From CAVVJA01 sp963809815 (lineage in GTDB: Bacteria; Actinomycetota; Actinomycetes; Mycobacteriales; Jatrophihabitantaceae), in contig CAWELM010000009.1 of NCBI GenBank assembly GCA_963809815.1, positions 62,001 through 126,000 of the forward strand: 64,000 nt of DNA, in the 5' to 3' direction. Both the position numbers and the translations under genes were made by a program. A model generated the notes under the pieces. It made no database searches. It saw only the letters and a program-made list of their open reading frames with translations, and was not told the DNA's origin. Below, piece after piece: positions 38,805 through 46,162 of the stretch (positions are counted from its first letter, which is position 1; every line of letters starts with the position of its first letter).

Positions 38805-39584
38805 GTGACAGCAGGAGCATCGGGGCGGCGAACCCTCGTTCTGGGCGCAGGTATCGGGCAGGCGGTCGCGGCGGCCGCTGCGGCGCGGGGCGACACTGTT
38901 GTTCTTGCCTCACGGACTCGACCCCCGGGCTTCGCCATCACGCACATACCAGCAGACCTGGCCACTCGCGAGGGCGCGGAGATGGCAGTGGACAGCGGGA
39001 TAGACCGCCTCGGAGGAATCGACGTACTCGTCACCTGCGCGGGTGCGCGAGTGGTTCGCGGGTCGTTCGCCGAACATAGCGATGACGACTGGTACGCCGC
39101 GTTCACAGTCAATGTGTTGAACATCGTGCGGGCTTGCCAGCGCGGCCTTTCATCGTTGTCTGCCAATCATGGAGTGCTCGTCAATGTCGCCGCGGTTCAC
39201 GATCCTTTCCCCAATCCTCAGGTCGCGCCCTACTCGGCGGCTGAAGCCGCCGTCGACGCGGTCACTCGGGCCCTCGCGATCGACATGTTTCCGCGCGGTG
39301 TGCGCGTGTTCGGAGTCGTCCCTGCTGCCGCTTGGGCTCGGCCGGCCGTGCCCGTCGCCGCAGAGGTTGAGGCACGCGGGCATCAGGGTGTCGCTGCTCG
39401 GTTGTCAATAGTCGGAGGCAGCGGAGCTCGTGTGGCGCTCGGTGATCGTGGCCGTCGCGCGCCGGTCATTGAATTCGTACTGCGCGAGAAGGCGGCGCAG
39501 GTCATACTTCGCCTGATTGACGATCCGGATGCTGCTGGCGCCACCTATCTGGTCGACAGTGGGATGCTTCGACCCGGCCGATGA
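38805..39584 (+). CDS. SDR-family protein with altered catalytic motif
   Basis: 259 residues from GTG 38805 (GGAAGAAGG upstream). SDR layout: N-terminal LVLGAGIGQAVAAAAAARGD, then VLVTCAGARVVRG (NAG-like, reads CAG) and the long helix VRACQRGLSSLSANHGVLVN. The catalytic YxxxK reads PYSAAEAAVDA, so Lys is Glu, and the usual TGxxxGxG is reduced to LGAGIG. Catalysis by the normal mechanism is therefore doubtful. The C-terminus GATYLVDSGMLRPGR is SDR-like. It may be a binding or regulatory pseudo-enzyme. Confidence 0.75.
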   Translation: MTAGASGRRTLVLGAGIGQAVAAAAAARGDTVVLASRTRPPGFAITHIPADLATREGAEMAVDSGIDRLGGIDVLVTCAGARVVRGSFAEHSDDDWYAAFTVNVLNIVRACQRGLSSLSANHGVLVNVAAVHDPFPNPQVAPYSAAEAAVDAVTRALAIDMFPRGVRVFGVVPAAAWARPAVPVAAEVEARGHQGVAARLSIVGGSGARVALGDRGRRAPVIEFVLREKAAQVILRLIDDPDAAGATYLVDSGMLRPGR

Positions 39585-40074
39585 GATGTAAGGCGGCAAG
39601 CCCTCGCCGGACATCGGTGACCCGCCGCACCCAGAGTCGGCTGCTCACCGAGCCGCGCGGTGATCAGGTGGGCTGCGCAGCAGTCCGGCTCCACAGTCCC
39701 GCCGAACCCCTGCCGCAAGGCCGCCCGTGAGACGGCTGGGGCCACCGGATGCGGCTGCTTGCTCGCGCGCGGATAGGGGCGGCTGCAGGCTGATCACGAT
39801 GAAGCACAACCAGAGCAAGTCAAGCGGGCTCACGGCGCCTCCCGTTCCACCCTGACAGCGCATCGTCTATGTGGCCGGCGACCCCTCACGTGGCCGGCGG
39901 GCAGTTGCGCCGATCTGATCGTCGACTCGTCCGAGCAAATCAATCCTGGGCCTGCTAGGCGCACTTGAGCCGTGTACTTGGCCCTGATGGCACGAGGCTG
40001 GGCCGGACTACTCCAGCCGAGACTGGGAGCCTGGGTTCGGCGGAGACCGGCTGACCAGGTCGAGAGGAGCCATT
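39585..40074. other. Gap holding an N-terminal fragment of a Clp-fold serine protease
   Basis: On the minus strand, from GTG 39833, MSPLDLLWLCFIVISLQPPL matches the membrane-anchored start of SDH-type (ClpP-class) serine proteases, then similarity ends at about 39720. The rest of the gap has no recognisable frame. Confidence 0.4.
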
Positions 40075-40677
40075 GTGACGAAGGCACCGCCACGGTCGAG
40101 CAGTCAGCCCTGGCTGCATCAGCATGGCACTGAGGTTCAAAGGTTTGGCACGGTGCGCCTGTTTCCGCTTTCGCTGTCCTACGAGGCGCGGATGTACTCC
40201 TGCCAACGACTCAATCAGATTCTGGCTGACACCCAGATCCTGTACGCGCTTTACAAGAAGCATCACTGGCTGGTGCGCGGAGCGACCTTCTATCAGCAAC
40301 ACCTGCTGCTCGACAAGCACGCCAAGGAACAACTTGACCTGGTCGATCTGCTGGCCGAGCGGATTCAGACGCTCGGCGGCGTGGCCGTCGGGGACCCGCG
40401 GCACGTCGGCGAGATAGCCTCGGTACCGCGCTCCCCCGACGGCGTCGAGGCTGTCCCCGCGATGCTGTCCCGTCTGCTCGAGGCACACGAGCTCATCCTC
40501 ACCAATGCGCATGAGGCCGCCGCTCGCGTAGCCGCGCTTGGCGACGACGGCACCAATGATCTGCTCGTGTCCGACGTCATCCGCATCGGCGAGCTTCAGT
40601 GTTGGTTTCTCGCTGAGCATCTCGTAGACACACCACTGGTACGCCTCAACGGCGATCGTGCGCCGCAACAGACGTAG
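40075..40677 (+). CDS. dps: Dps-family ferritin-like protein
   Basis: 200 residues from GTG 40075 with GAGAGGAG upstream. The four-helix Dps core shows LYALYKKHHWLVRGATFYQQ (ferroxidase His), HLLLDKHAKEQLDLVDLLAE then RIQTLGG (Asp/Glu ligands). The third helix region is PAMLSRLLEAHELILTNAHE. Dps proteins form dodecamers that oxidise iron with peroxide and protect DNA. The N-terminal 25 residues are an extra, basic-polar extension. The next frame encodes a truncated histone-fold protein, so two DNA-associated proteins were once adjacent. Confidence 0.85.
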   Translation: MTKAPPRSSSQPWLHQHGTEVQRFGTVRLFPLSLSYEARMYSCQRLNQILADTQILYALYKKHHWLVRGATFYQQHLLLDKHAKEQLDLVDLLAERIQTLGGVAVGDPRHVGEIASVPRSPDGVEAVPAMLSRLLEAHELILTNAHEAAARVAALGDDGTNDLLVSDVIRIGELQCWFLAEHLVDTPLVRLNGDRAPQQT

Positions 40678-40728
40678 TTGTTTTCGCGTAGCAGCGATTT
40701 CCGGAGTGAGGTACACAAATTGCCACTG

Positions 40729-40887
40729 ATGGGCGCGACCAAGTTCAGGCGTTTCTTCCGCGTTGTCGCAGAACTGCGCGTCGACAATGACGACCTCAAG
40801 CGATATAGCGAATTCGTCAACGAGAAACTCACCGACCCTTCTATCCTCCTCGGAGACCAGCCGGTGCCGCAGCGGGATCCTCAATGA
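40729..40887 (+). pseudogene. Truncated DUF1931 histone-fold protein
   Basis: MGATKFRRFFRVVAELRVDN then DDLKRYSEFVNEKL matches the N-terminus of DUF1931, bacterial/archaeal proteins with a doubled histone fold. After about 34 codons the similarity ends (TDPSILLGDQPVPQRDP) and it stops, against a family length near 150. It lies 51 bases after dps. Only half of the first histone fold remains. Confidence 0.65.
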
Positions 40888-41164
40888 CACGTCGAGGTGC
40901 ACATATCGCGCGGTGCCCGGGCATCGCTTAGCCGCCGAATGCGAACCAGAATCGGCGTTATGCAGGAGTCATTCGGCAGCAGTCTGGGAGGTCGGAGCCG
41001 TCGAGGGAGAGACGATGACGACAACGAACTGGATCTTCATGGGTACACAACGGGTACACACGAGCCTCGCAAGCGGCCGATCAGGACCAACGCTGACAGT
41101 CACACGGAGGCCCGTGAATTCGGGACTTCCGTTGATTGCCAACGCCGATCAACGACCGCTGATG

Positions 41165-41212
41165 CGCCCTCCGGAGGCGGGAGCGCAGGTTCGAATCCTG
41201 TCGGGGGCACCC
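41165..41212 (+). tRNA. tRNA-Arg(CCG) 3' half (fragment, likely att site)
   Basis: CGCC-CTCCGGA-GGCG gives an anticodon arm with anticodon CCG. It is followed by a variable segment, the T arm GCAGG-TTCGAAT-CCTGT and the 3' acceptor strand CGGGGGC plus A and CC. The 5' half (an acceptor GCCCCCG and a D arm) is absent from the preceding 50 bases, so this is not a functional gene. Such 3' halves are left by integrative elements that recombine into tRNA genes. Confidence 0.65.
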
Positions 41213-41270
41213 TGCCGGGGGCACTGTCGGGGGCACCCGCTGTCGGGGGCACCCGCTGTCGGGGGCAGAC
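41199..41270. repeat. Tandem copies of the tRNA acceptor end
   Basis: CGGGGGCA recurs five times in 70 bases. The last units are 16-base direct repeats, TGTCGGGGGCACCCGC twice, followed by TGTCGGGGGCAGAC. The first copy is the true tRNA end; the others lie directly downstream. Either replication slippage or repeated site-specific recombination could produce them. Confidence 0.75.
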
Positions 41271-41552
41271 GCCCGGTGAGTCAGTTCGTGCCGTGCTTGA
41301 CCGTTCAGCGCGATGGGTCGGAGTTGGCCTCGATCATGCTTGAGCATCCGCTGCCACACGCGCAGCCCCGGAGGAGGAGCCGGTGGTCAGATCTGATCTG
41401 AACAGGACGAACGACATGGCATTCGGGCTCGCCTTTCAAACCGTCGTGCGGATTTGCAGCGACCGTCGAGCTGCCATCCCACCGGCACGTGGCACTGGCC
41501 GAGCAGCGGCCCGCTCAGGTCGTGGGTCATGTGATCGGTTCCTCTGTAGGCG

Positions 41553-42089
41553 TCACTCGGTGCCCTCGATCCGGTCGAGGTGGTCGATAAGCGACTGGAT
41601 AAATCCGCGGACCTCAAGCTTGGTGGTATTGCGGAGTTGGGTGAGGTATGCAATGTGCTGTTCGAGGTCGGCGTGGTGGGCGGCGAGCGCCGCTACCGAC
41701 GCGGCCTTCACTTGGGCCTGCTCGATGATCTGTTTCGCGGCGGCCGCTGCCTCGTCGCGGACGGTCTGCGCCTCGCTGATCGTCCGGAGGTTGTACTCGT
41801 CGGCTTCGCGCATGGTGTCGTCCGCGGTCCGCCGCGCTTCGTTCCGGATGCCGGCGGATTCACCAAACCGGCCAAGGTCACGCTGCTCTCGCAACCGGGT
41901 GTTTTCGGCCTCAAGCTCCATCATCCGGTCGTGCATTGCCTGCACCGCCCCTGCTACCCGGTCGATGAAATCGTCGACTTCGTCTTCGTCGTATCCGGCG
42001 GTGAGGCGGCGGGTCTCGTGAAAGGTGACGGCCTGCAGCTCGGCGGCGGTCAGCGGGCGATGAAGGTCGGTGCCAGCGGGTGGTGCCAT
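41553..42089 (-). CDS. DivIVA-domain protein (Wag31-like)
   Basis: 178 residues. PLTAAELQAVTFHETRRLTA then GYDEDEVDDFIDRVAGAVQA (residues 13-52) is the DivIVA membrane-curvature domain. A long coiled coil follows (MMELEAENTRLREQRDLGRF, SEAQTVRDEAAAAAKQIIEQ). It is shorter than the essential Wag31 (about 260 residues), so it is probably an accessory paralogue placed at the poles or septum. It stands alone on the minus strand. Confidence 0.88.
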   Translation of the reverse strand: MAPPAGTDLHRPLTAAELQAVTFHETRRLTAGYDEDEVDDFIDRVAGAVQAMHDRMMELEAENTRLREQRDLGRFGESAGIRNEARRTADDTMREADEYNLRTISEAQTVRDEAAAAAKQIIEQAQVKAASVAALAAHHADLEQHIAYLTQLRNTTKLEVRGFIQSLIDHLDRIEGTE

Positions 42090-42224
42090 CGCCGGTTCCT
42101 CCTCGACGCCGGGCGGTAGCGAATCCCTCAGTTCGCACTCATCGAAACATATGCCCTACTGTCCGTACGCGACCAGTGTCGCGCCACTTGGGTGTCCTGG
42201 AGGCCCGTGATTCGGACCGACCAG

Positions 42225-42400
42225 TCCCGGGCACACAAGCCTTCGTACCCCTGATCCACGTCGCCTCGGACGGGACGGTGGCCTCCTGTACTACGACCTG
42301 CAGAACGCCACCGCGGCGCAGCCGGGGCTGACCGACGCCTTCATCGCCCACTGCCATGTCGGTGAATCTCCTTGCGTTGAAGGTCAAAGCGTCACTTGAC
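42225..42400 (+). pseudogene. Fragment of a secreted sialidase-like (BNR) protein
   Basis: VPLIHVASDGTV continues, after a one-base frame change, as GLLYYDLQNATAAQPGLTDA then FIAHCHVGESPC. This is the repeat style of secreted exo-sialidase-like proteins (ASDGTVGVxYYD). No start, end or further repeats survive. Confidence 0.5.
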
Positions 42401-42439
42401 GATCAAGTGCGCATACGAACGGATGGTTGAGCCGGGACG

Positions 42440-43069
42440 TCAGGTCGCGCCGTGTAGGAGGTTGTGCCCGGCGAGTGGTCCCCCGAACTGCTGCATGCGG
42501 CCGCCGGAAACGAGGTCGCCCAGGTCGATGGGATAGAAGCCGGCGCCGTTGAACAGATCGATGATCGCCTGCTTGGCCGGCGCGCTGTCGCCGGATACGA
42601 AGATGACGCGTCGGCCGCCGGGAGCAATCGGATCCTGACCGAGGAGCTCGGCCGAAAGGTGACTGCCGGCCTTGACGAGCACTGCGCCGGGAACAAGGCC
42701 GGCGACGATCTCGCTCGATGTGCGGCCGCCCAGCGGGGCCGGCGCCAGGTCCGGGAAGAGCAACGGGTTGGTGCCGTCGACGACTGTTCGACCTCCCCAG
42801 TCAACGCCCGACACGGCCGGGGCAACGGCCGCCCACGGCACGGCCAGCACCACGATTGGGCAAGCGACTGCGTCGTCAACCGTCCCGGCAAGGGCTCCTT
42901 CGCCCAGGGCCGCCACGGCTGATCGCAGCGAATCCGGTCCGTGGCTGTTGGCGATGACGACCTTCCGACCGGCCCGCAATGCCGTTCGAGCCCAAGCCGT
43001 GCCGGCGTGACCGGCACCGATGACTCCGACGGCGTGATCGCGGTCGATTGCAGTATTTTCCGCAGCCAT
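42440..43069 (-). CDS. NADP-binding oxidoreductase of the F420-reductase (FNO-like) family
   Basis: 209 residues. The Rossmann motif GVIGAGHAGTAWARTALRAG (GxGxxG at residues 17-22) is followed by VVIANSHGPDSLRSAVAAL, the NADP 2'-phosphate contact region in this family (N-S-R/H-G). VVLAVPWAAV and DGTNPLL complete the first domain, and GGRRVIFVSGDSAPAKQAII the second. It most resembles NADPH:F420 oxidoreductases and the look-alike NAD(P)-binding proteins. A weak AGGAGG precedes the ATG at 43069. The F420-type nitroreductase at 3.1 kb may use the same cofactor pool. Confidence 0.83.
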   Translation of the reverse strand: MAAENTAIDRDHAVGVIGAGHAGTAWARTALRAGRKVVIANSHGPDSLRSAVAALGEGALAGTVDDAVACPIVVLAVPWAAVAPAVSGVDWGGRTVVDGTNPLLFPDLAPAPLGGRTSSEIVAGLVPGAVLVKAGSHLSAELLGQDPIAPGGRRVIFVSGDSAPAKQAIIDLFNGAGFYPIDLGDLVSGGRMQQFGGPLAGHNLLHGAT

Positions 43070-43179
43070 GCTGGTTACCTCCTGTCGGTTTCGAACGACG
43101 TGAGCGACTCACGCGTCGCGGATGTCGTCGCAGGGCAGCCCGAAGGACCGGTGGACGCGGATCGCGTCGACGGTTTCCG

Positions 43180-43332
43180 GTTCCGCCCGATTGCTGGCAG
43201 CACGACGGCGACGACCGTGGAGTCGATCCCTGCGCGGCACGACCCCAAGATGATCGCCGCGACCTCCCACCGGCCTTGCGCGGAGCGGTAACGGAGCAGT
43301 TCGCGCGGGCCGGAGCCGTCAACCGAACTCAT
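43180..43332 (-). pseudogene. MFS drug transporter N-terminal stub, copy B
   Basis: ATG 43332, then 51 codons ending GRWEVAAIILGSCRAGIDST and VVAVVLPAIGRN, the first helix of an EmrB/QacA-type exporter. The frame then loses similarity. It is longer than copy A's stub, showing that the transporter was lost independently in each copy or that copy A decayed further. Confidence 0.65.
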
Positions 43333-43437
43333 CTCGCCCGGCTGAGCGCCCGTATCTGGTGTCACCGGCCGAACCTCCGGGTGGGTCCCGGCGGCATGTC
43401 CCGAGCGGCTGGCTTGGCCGCCGCCGCGCCGCCCGCG

Positions 43438-44343
43438 CTAGTTGAGGGTGAGGATGATGCGCTCGTGGACGTTGCCGCTTTCCAACTGGCGGTGGGCCTC
43501 GGCGGCGTGCTGCATGGGCAGGGATTGGTGCGCGCGCAGGCGGAGCCGGCCGTCGGCCAGCAGGGCGATCGTCTCATCCAGGGCACCGGGGGCACGGTCG
43601 GGCGTGGGCTCAGACAGCCTGACGCCGAAGTCAGCGGCGGCCGGGTCTGACAAGGTGATGACCCGCTTGGGTCCGCCGGCCAGGGCGATCGCGTCGGCCA
43701 GGACACCCTTGCCGGCCGCGTCGAACACGGCGTCCACCGCGCCCAGCGCGCGGACCCGGCCGGCCACGCCAGCGCCGTACCGCACCGGCGTCGCTCCCAG
43801 CTCGCGGGCGAGCGTCTCGTCGTGCTCGGCGACTGCGCTGATCACCCTGACCCCCCGGGCCACCGCGAGCTGCGTGGCGATAACGCCGACCGATCCGCTG
43901 CCGCCGAACAGCAGCAGCGTCTCACCGCTGTTGACGTTCAGCTGCCGCAGGACGCCGACGGCCGCCTCGGCCGAGCTGGGGAGCGCGGCGGCATCGATCC
44001 ACGACACGGTGTCTGGCTTGCGGGTCCACGTCGACGCCACCGCGTACTCGGCGTAGCCGCCCAGGCTGAGCAGCAGGGCCGCGACGGCGTCACCGGTGGA
44101 CGTGCCGGTGACACCGGGCCCGACCGCGTCGACGGTGCCTGCCGCCTCGAAGCCGAGCACGGCGCTAGCGGGCAGCGGGATCGCCTTGAGATAGCCGGCC
44201 CGCAGGGCGAGATCGGTCGGGCTGATGCCGGCGGCCTTGACCTTGATCCTGATCTGTCCCTCACCCGGTTCGGCCAGCGAGACCCCGGCCCACTTCAGTA
44301 CCTCAGGCGGTCCGTACCCGGTCATCACAACCGCGTTGGGCAT
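43438..44343 (-). CDS. NADP-dependent quinone oxidoreductase-like protein, copy B
   Basis: 301 residues, intact, closely related to 4194-5099. Differences include GGSGSVG for GGGGSVG in the nucleotide-binding loop, SLAEPG for PVAEPG near the N-terminus, and SGNVHE for SGRVHE near the C-terminus. Both keep all family motifs, so both are probably active. It lies downstream of palindromic sites at 44428-44464. Confidence 0.88.
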   Translation of the reverse strand: MPNAVVMTGYGPPEVLKWAGVSLAEPGEGQIRIKVKAAGISPTDLALRAGYLKAIPLPASAVLGFEAAGTVDAVGPGVTGTSTGDAVAALLLSLGGYAEYAVASTWTRKPDTVSWIDAAALPSSAEAAVGVLRQLNVNSGETLLLFGGSGSVGVIATQLAVARGVRVISAVAEHDETLARELGATPVRYGAGVAGRVRALGAVDAVFDAAGKGVLADAIALAGGPKRVITLSDPAAADFGVRLSEPTPDRAPGALDETIALLADGRLRLRAHQSLPMQHAAEAHRQLESGNVHERIILTLN

Positions 44344-44427
44344 GGCAGTTCCTTCCGGGTAACGACCTCGGCATGGCCGCGAACGGCAACGTCAGCGTTT
44401 TCGTTGTGCGCTGCTATGCCAACATAC

Positions 44428-44464
44428 GTGACACGTCACTTAATGGTCAACATGATATGTCACG
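44428..44464. promoter_or_regulatory. Probable MarR operator pair, copy B
   Basis: GTGACACGTCAC (44428-44439) is identical to copy A; the second arm reads TGATATGTCACG (44453-44464), a variant that matches the marR start-codon site instead. Spacing between arms is the same as in copy A. The conservation of both position and symmetry supports function. Confidence 0.65.
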
Positions 44465-44670
44465 TAATTCTCGGACCGGGAAAGGCCGCCGACGTGCCGG
44501 GTCGCCTGAGCCTGCTTCCCAGGACCGGGACGTGGCGGACGTCAGGTCCCGCCTGGGCCGCCAGGCTCGCCTGCCCGCTGCCGCGGTCATAGCGGCTGGC
44601 GCGTCGGGCGCCGGTTCCAGGCGCGGTTGCCTGCCGGCACGGGACCGAGCCGGCCGGGCGGCGGGTCCGG

Positions 44671-45198
44671 TCAGTCCTTCGCCGGGTGCCAGTCGACGGG
44701 CGGCGGAAGCGAGCCCTGCTCGATGATGTTGCCGTACACGCTTTCCAGCGCCTCGCTGAGCGGCCCCACAAGGCGAGCCGGCAGGCCCCCGAAGAACAGG
44801 CGCCGGACAAGATCCACGTGCCCAGGCGCCGCTTCCTCCAGAGCCTGCCGCCCCCGGCCGGTCAGGGTCACCTCGGTGACCCGCCTGTCGGCAGCGGACA
44901 GGTCGCACGTCACCAGGCCTCGAGCGCTCATCCGCCGCACGTGGTGCGACACCCGGCTGCGCTCCCACCCGATCTGCGCGGCGAGGACGGTGATCTGCAT
45001 CCGCCCCCCGTCGGCGACGCTCAGCGCCGTCAGCACGTCGTAATCAGGCAGCGACAGGCCGCTGTCCGCGAGGAGTTGGCGATTCATCTCGTACGCCAGG
45101 CGCAGCTGAACCCGAATATAGGCCAGCCACGTCCGCCGCTGGTTCACGTCGAGCCATCCGCCGGCGGGCTCCAGGCCGGCCTTGCCGTTACGTGACAT
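44671..45198 (-). CDS. MarR family transcriptional regulator, copy B
   Basis: 175 residues, about nine differences from copy A by eye. The recognition-helix region (WERSRVSHHVRRMSARGLV) is identical, so the two regulators should read the same DNA sites and may cross-regulate. Differences cluster outside it (VTCDL for VTFGL just after, NQRRTW for DQRRAW, PARLV for PAALV). The start codon again lies in the palindrome at 45192-45203. Confidence 0.9.
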   Translation of the reverse strand: MSRNGKAGLEPAGGWLDVNQRRTWLAYIRVQLRLAYEMNRQLLADSGLSLPDYDVLTALSVADGGRMQITVLAAQIGWERSRVSHHVRRMSARGLVTCDLSAADRRVTEVTLTGRGRQALEEAAPGHVDLVRRLFFGGLPARLVGPLSEALESVYGNIIEQGSLPPPVDWHPAKD

Positions 45199-45203
45199 AT
45201 CAC
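45192..45203. promoter_or_regulatory. Palindrome over the marR B start codon
   Basis: GTGACATATCAC, identical to 5938-5949 and in the same place relative to the start codon. Confidence 0.6.
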
Positions 45204-45225
45204 TGACTTTACAGCCACGGCCGCC

Positions 45226-46102
45226 GCGCTTCCCGGCCGGCTACGCGAACACTGGGCAACCAGAGACGACCTCACGGCGAGGCTTTTCAACTCGGCGCCG
45301 TCAACCGCCCAGACTGCCAGCGCTCGTCCGCGTGATCCGGCGTCTGGCCGCAACTACACGTCGCACACAACGGGATCGTCGACCGACACCAACAGCGTGA
45401 CCGGGAAGACGCTGAGCTTCACCCAGCAGTGGGTCGACACCGTGGACCTGGTCACCGATGCCCGCACCGTCGTCGGCAAGGCGTTCCTGATGACCGACCG
45501 TCGATACCGAGCAATTTGACGCCCGGCGGAGGGCACTCAGATCGATCACTCTGGCGCGCCTATCCGCCGCGCCTGGCGACCGTACGGCGGCAACGCAGCG
45601 ACGCCTTTATCGTCACCGAACCTTGTTCTTCCCGCGTCTCCAATGGGCGCCGATGCACCTTTGCACTAGCGAGTTACTGGAGTAGCTGTGGTGATTCACC
45701 GCGAATTAGGTCGCGGTCGCCACCGGCGCCAGCCACAGTGTCGGCACCGCAGCTGCGCCTCGCACAAGCCGACACATCGTGGTCCTCGCCGGCGACGAGC
45801 CGAACACGACTCGCGCCGTTCACCGCGGTCGCGCGAGTGCTGTACAGCTCGTTGGTGGCAACGCGCCCGTTGATGGATGATCAGGATGGGAGAAAGGCGA
45901 CAATGCAACCCACCCAGGCTGCCCCATCCTGAGCACCAGGAAGTTCGGTGGCCGTCGCCAGCCGCCGCGCGTCAAGATCGACGCGAGTCGGTTCGCACTC
46001 ACGCATGGTCGCGGCAGTGTGAGCGCTCGCGGCGGCGCCGGCCCGATCGGGCCGCGGTTCCGGGGTTTTCGTTGACCAATTAGTTGTTATGGAGTTTAGT
46101 AA
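45226..46102. other. Gap with an unrecognised + strand fragment
   Basis: A + frame ending at about 45521 reads TDTNSVTGKTLSFTQQWVDT then VDLVTDARTVVGKAFLMTDR before its stop. It looks like the end of a real protein with no surviving start; I do not recognise it. The rest has no coding content seen. Confidence 0.4.
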
Positions 46103-46162
46103 GTGCCACGGGGCGAGAGCGGGCAGTCGCGCGCTCGTGGTCATGGGCCGACTGGAGTCGCC

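Larger units (their letters stand above)
43253..45225. repeat. Duplicated MarR-oxidoreductase block, copy B
   Basis: About 1.97 kb matching 4005-5970 in the same orientation, with scattered substitutions and small indels. Gene order, spacing and the three palindromic sites are conserved. Flanking sequences on both sides are unrelated to those of copy A. Confidence 0.9.

Noticed and set aside
41199..41270. CRISPR-like or riboswitch structure
   Set aside because: The repeated unit is the tRNA acceptor end; spacing is far too short for CRISPR and there is no downstream gene to control.
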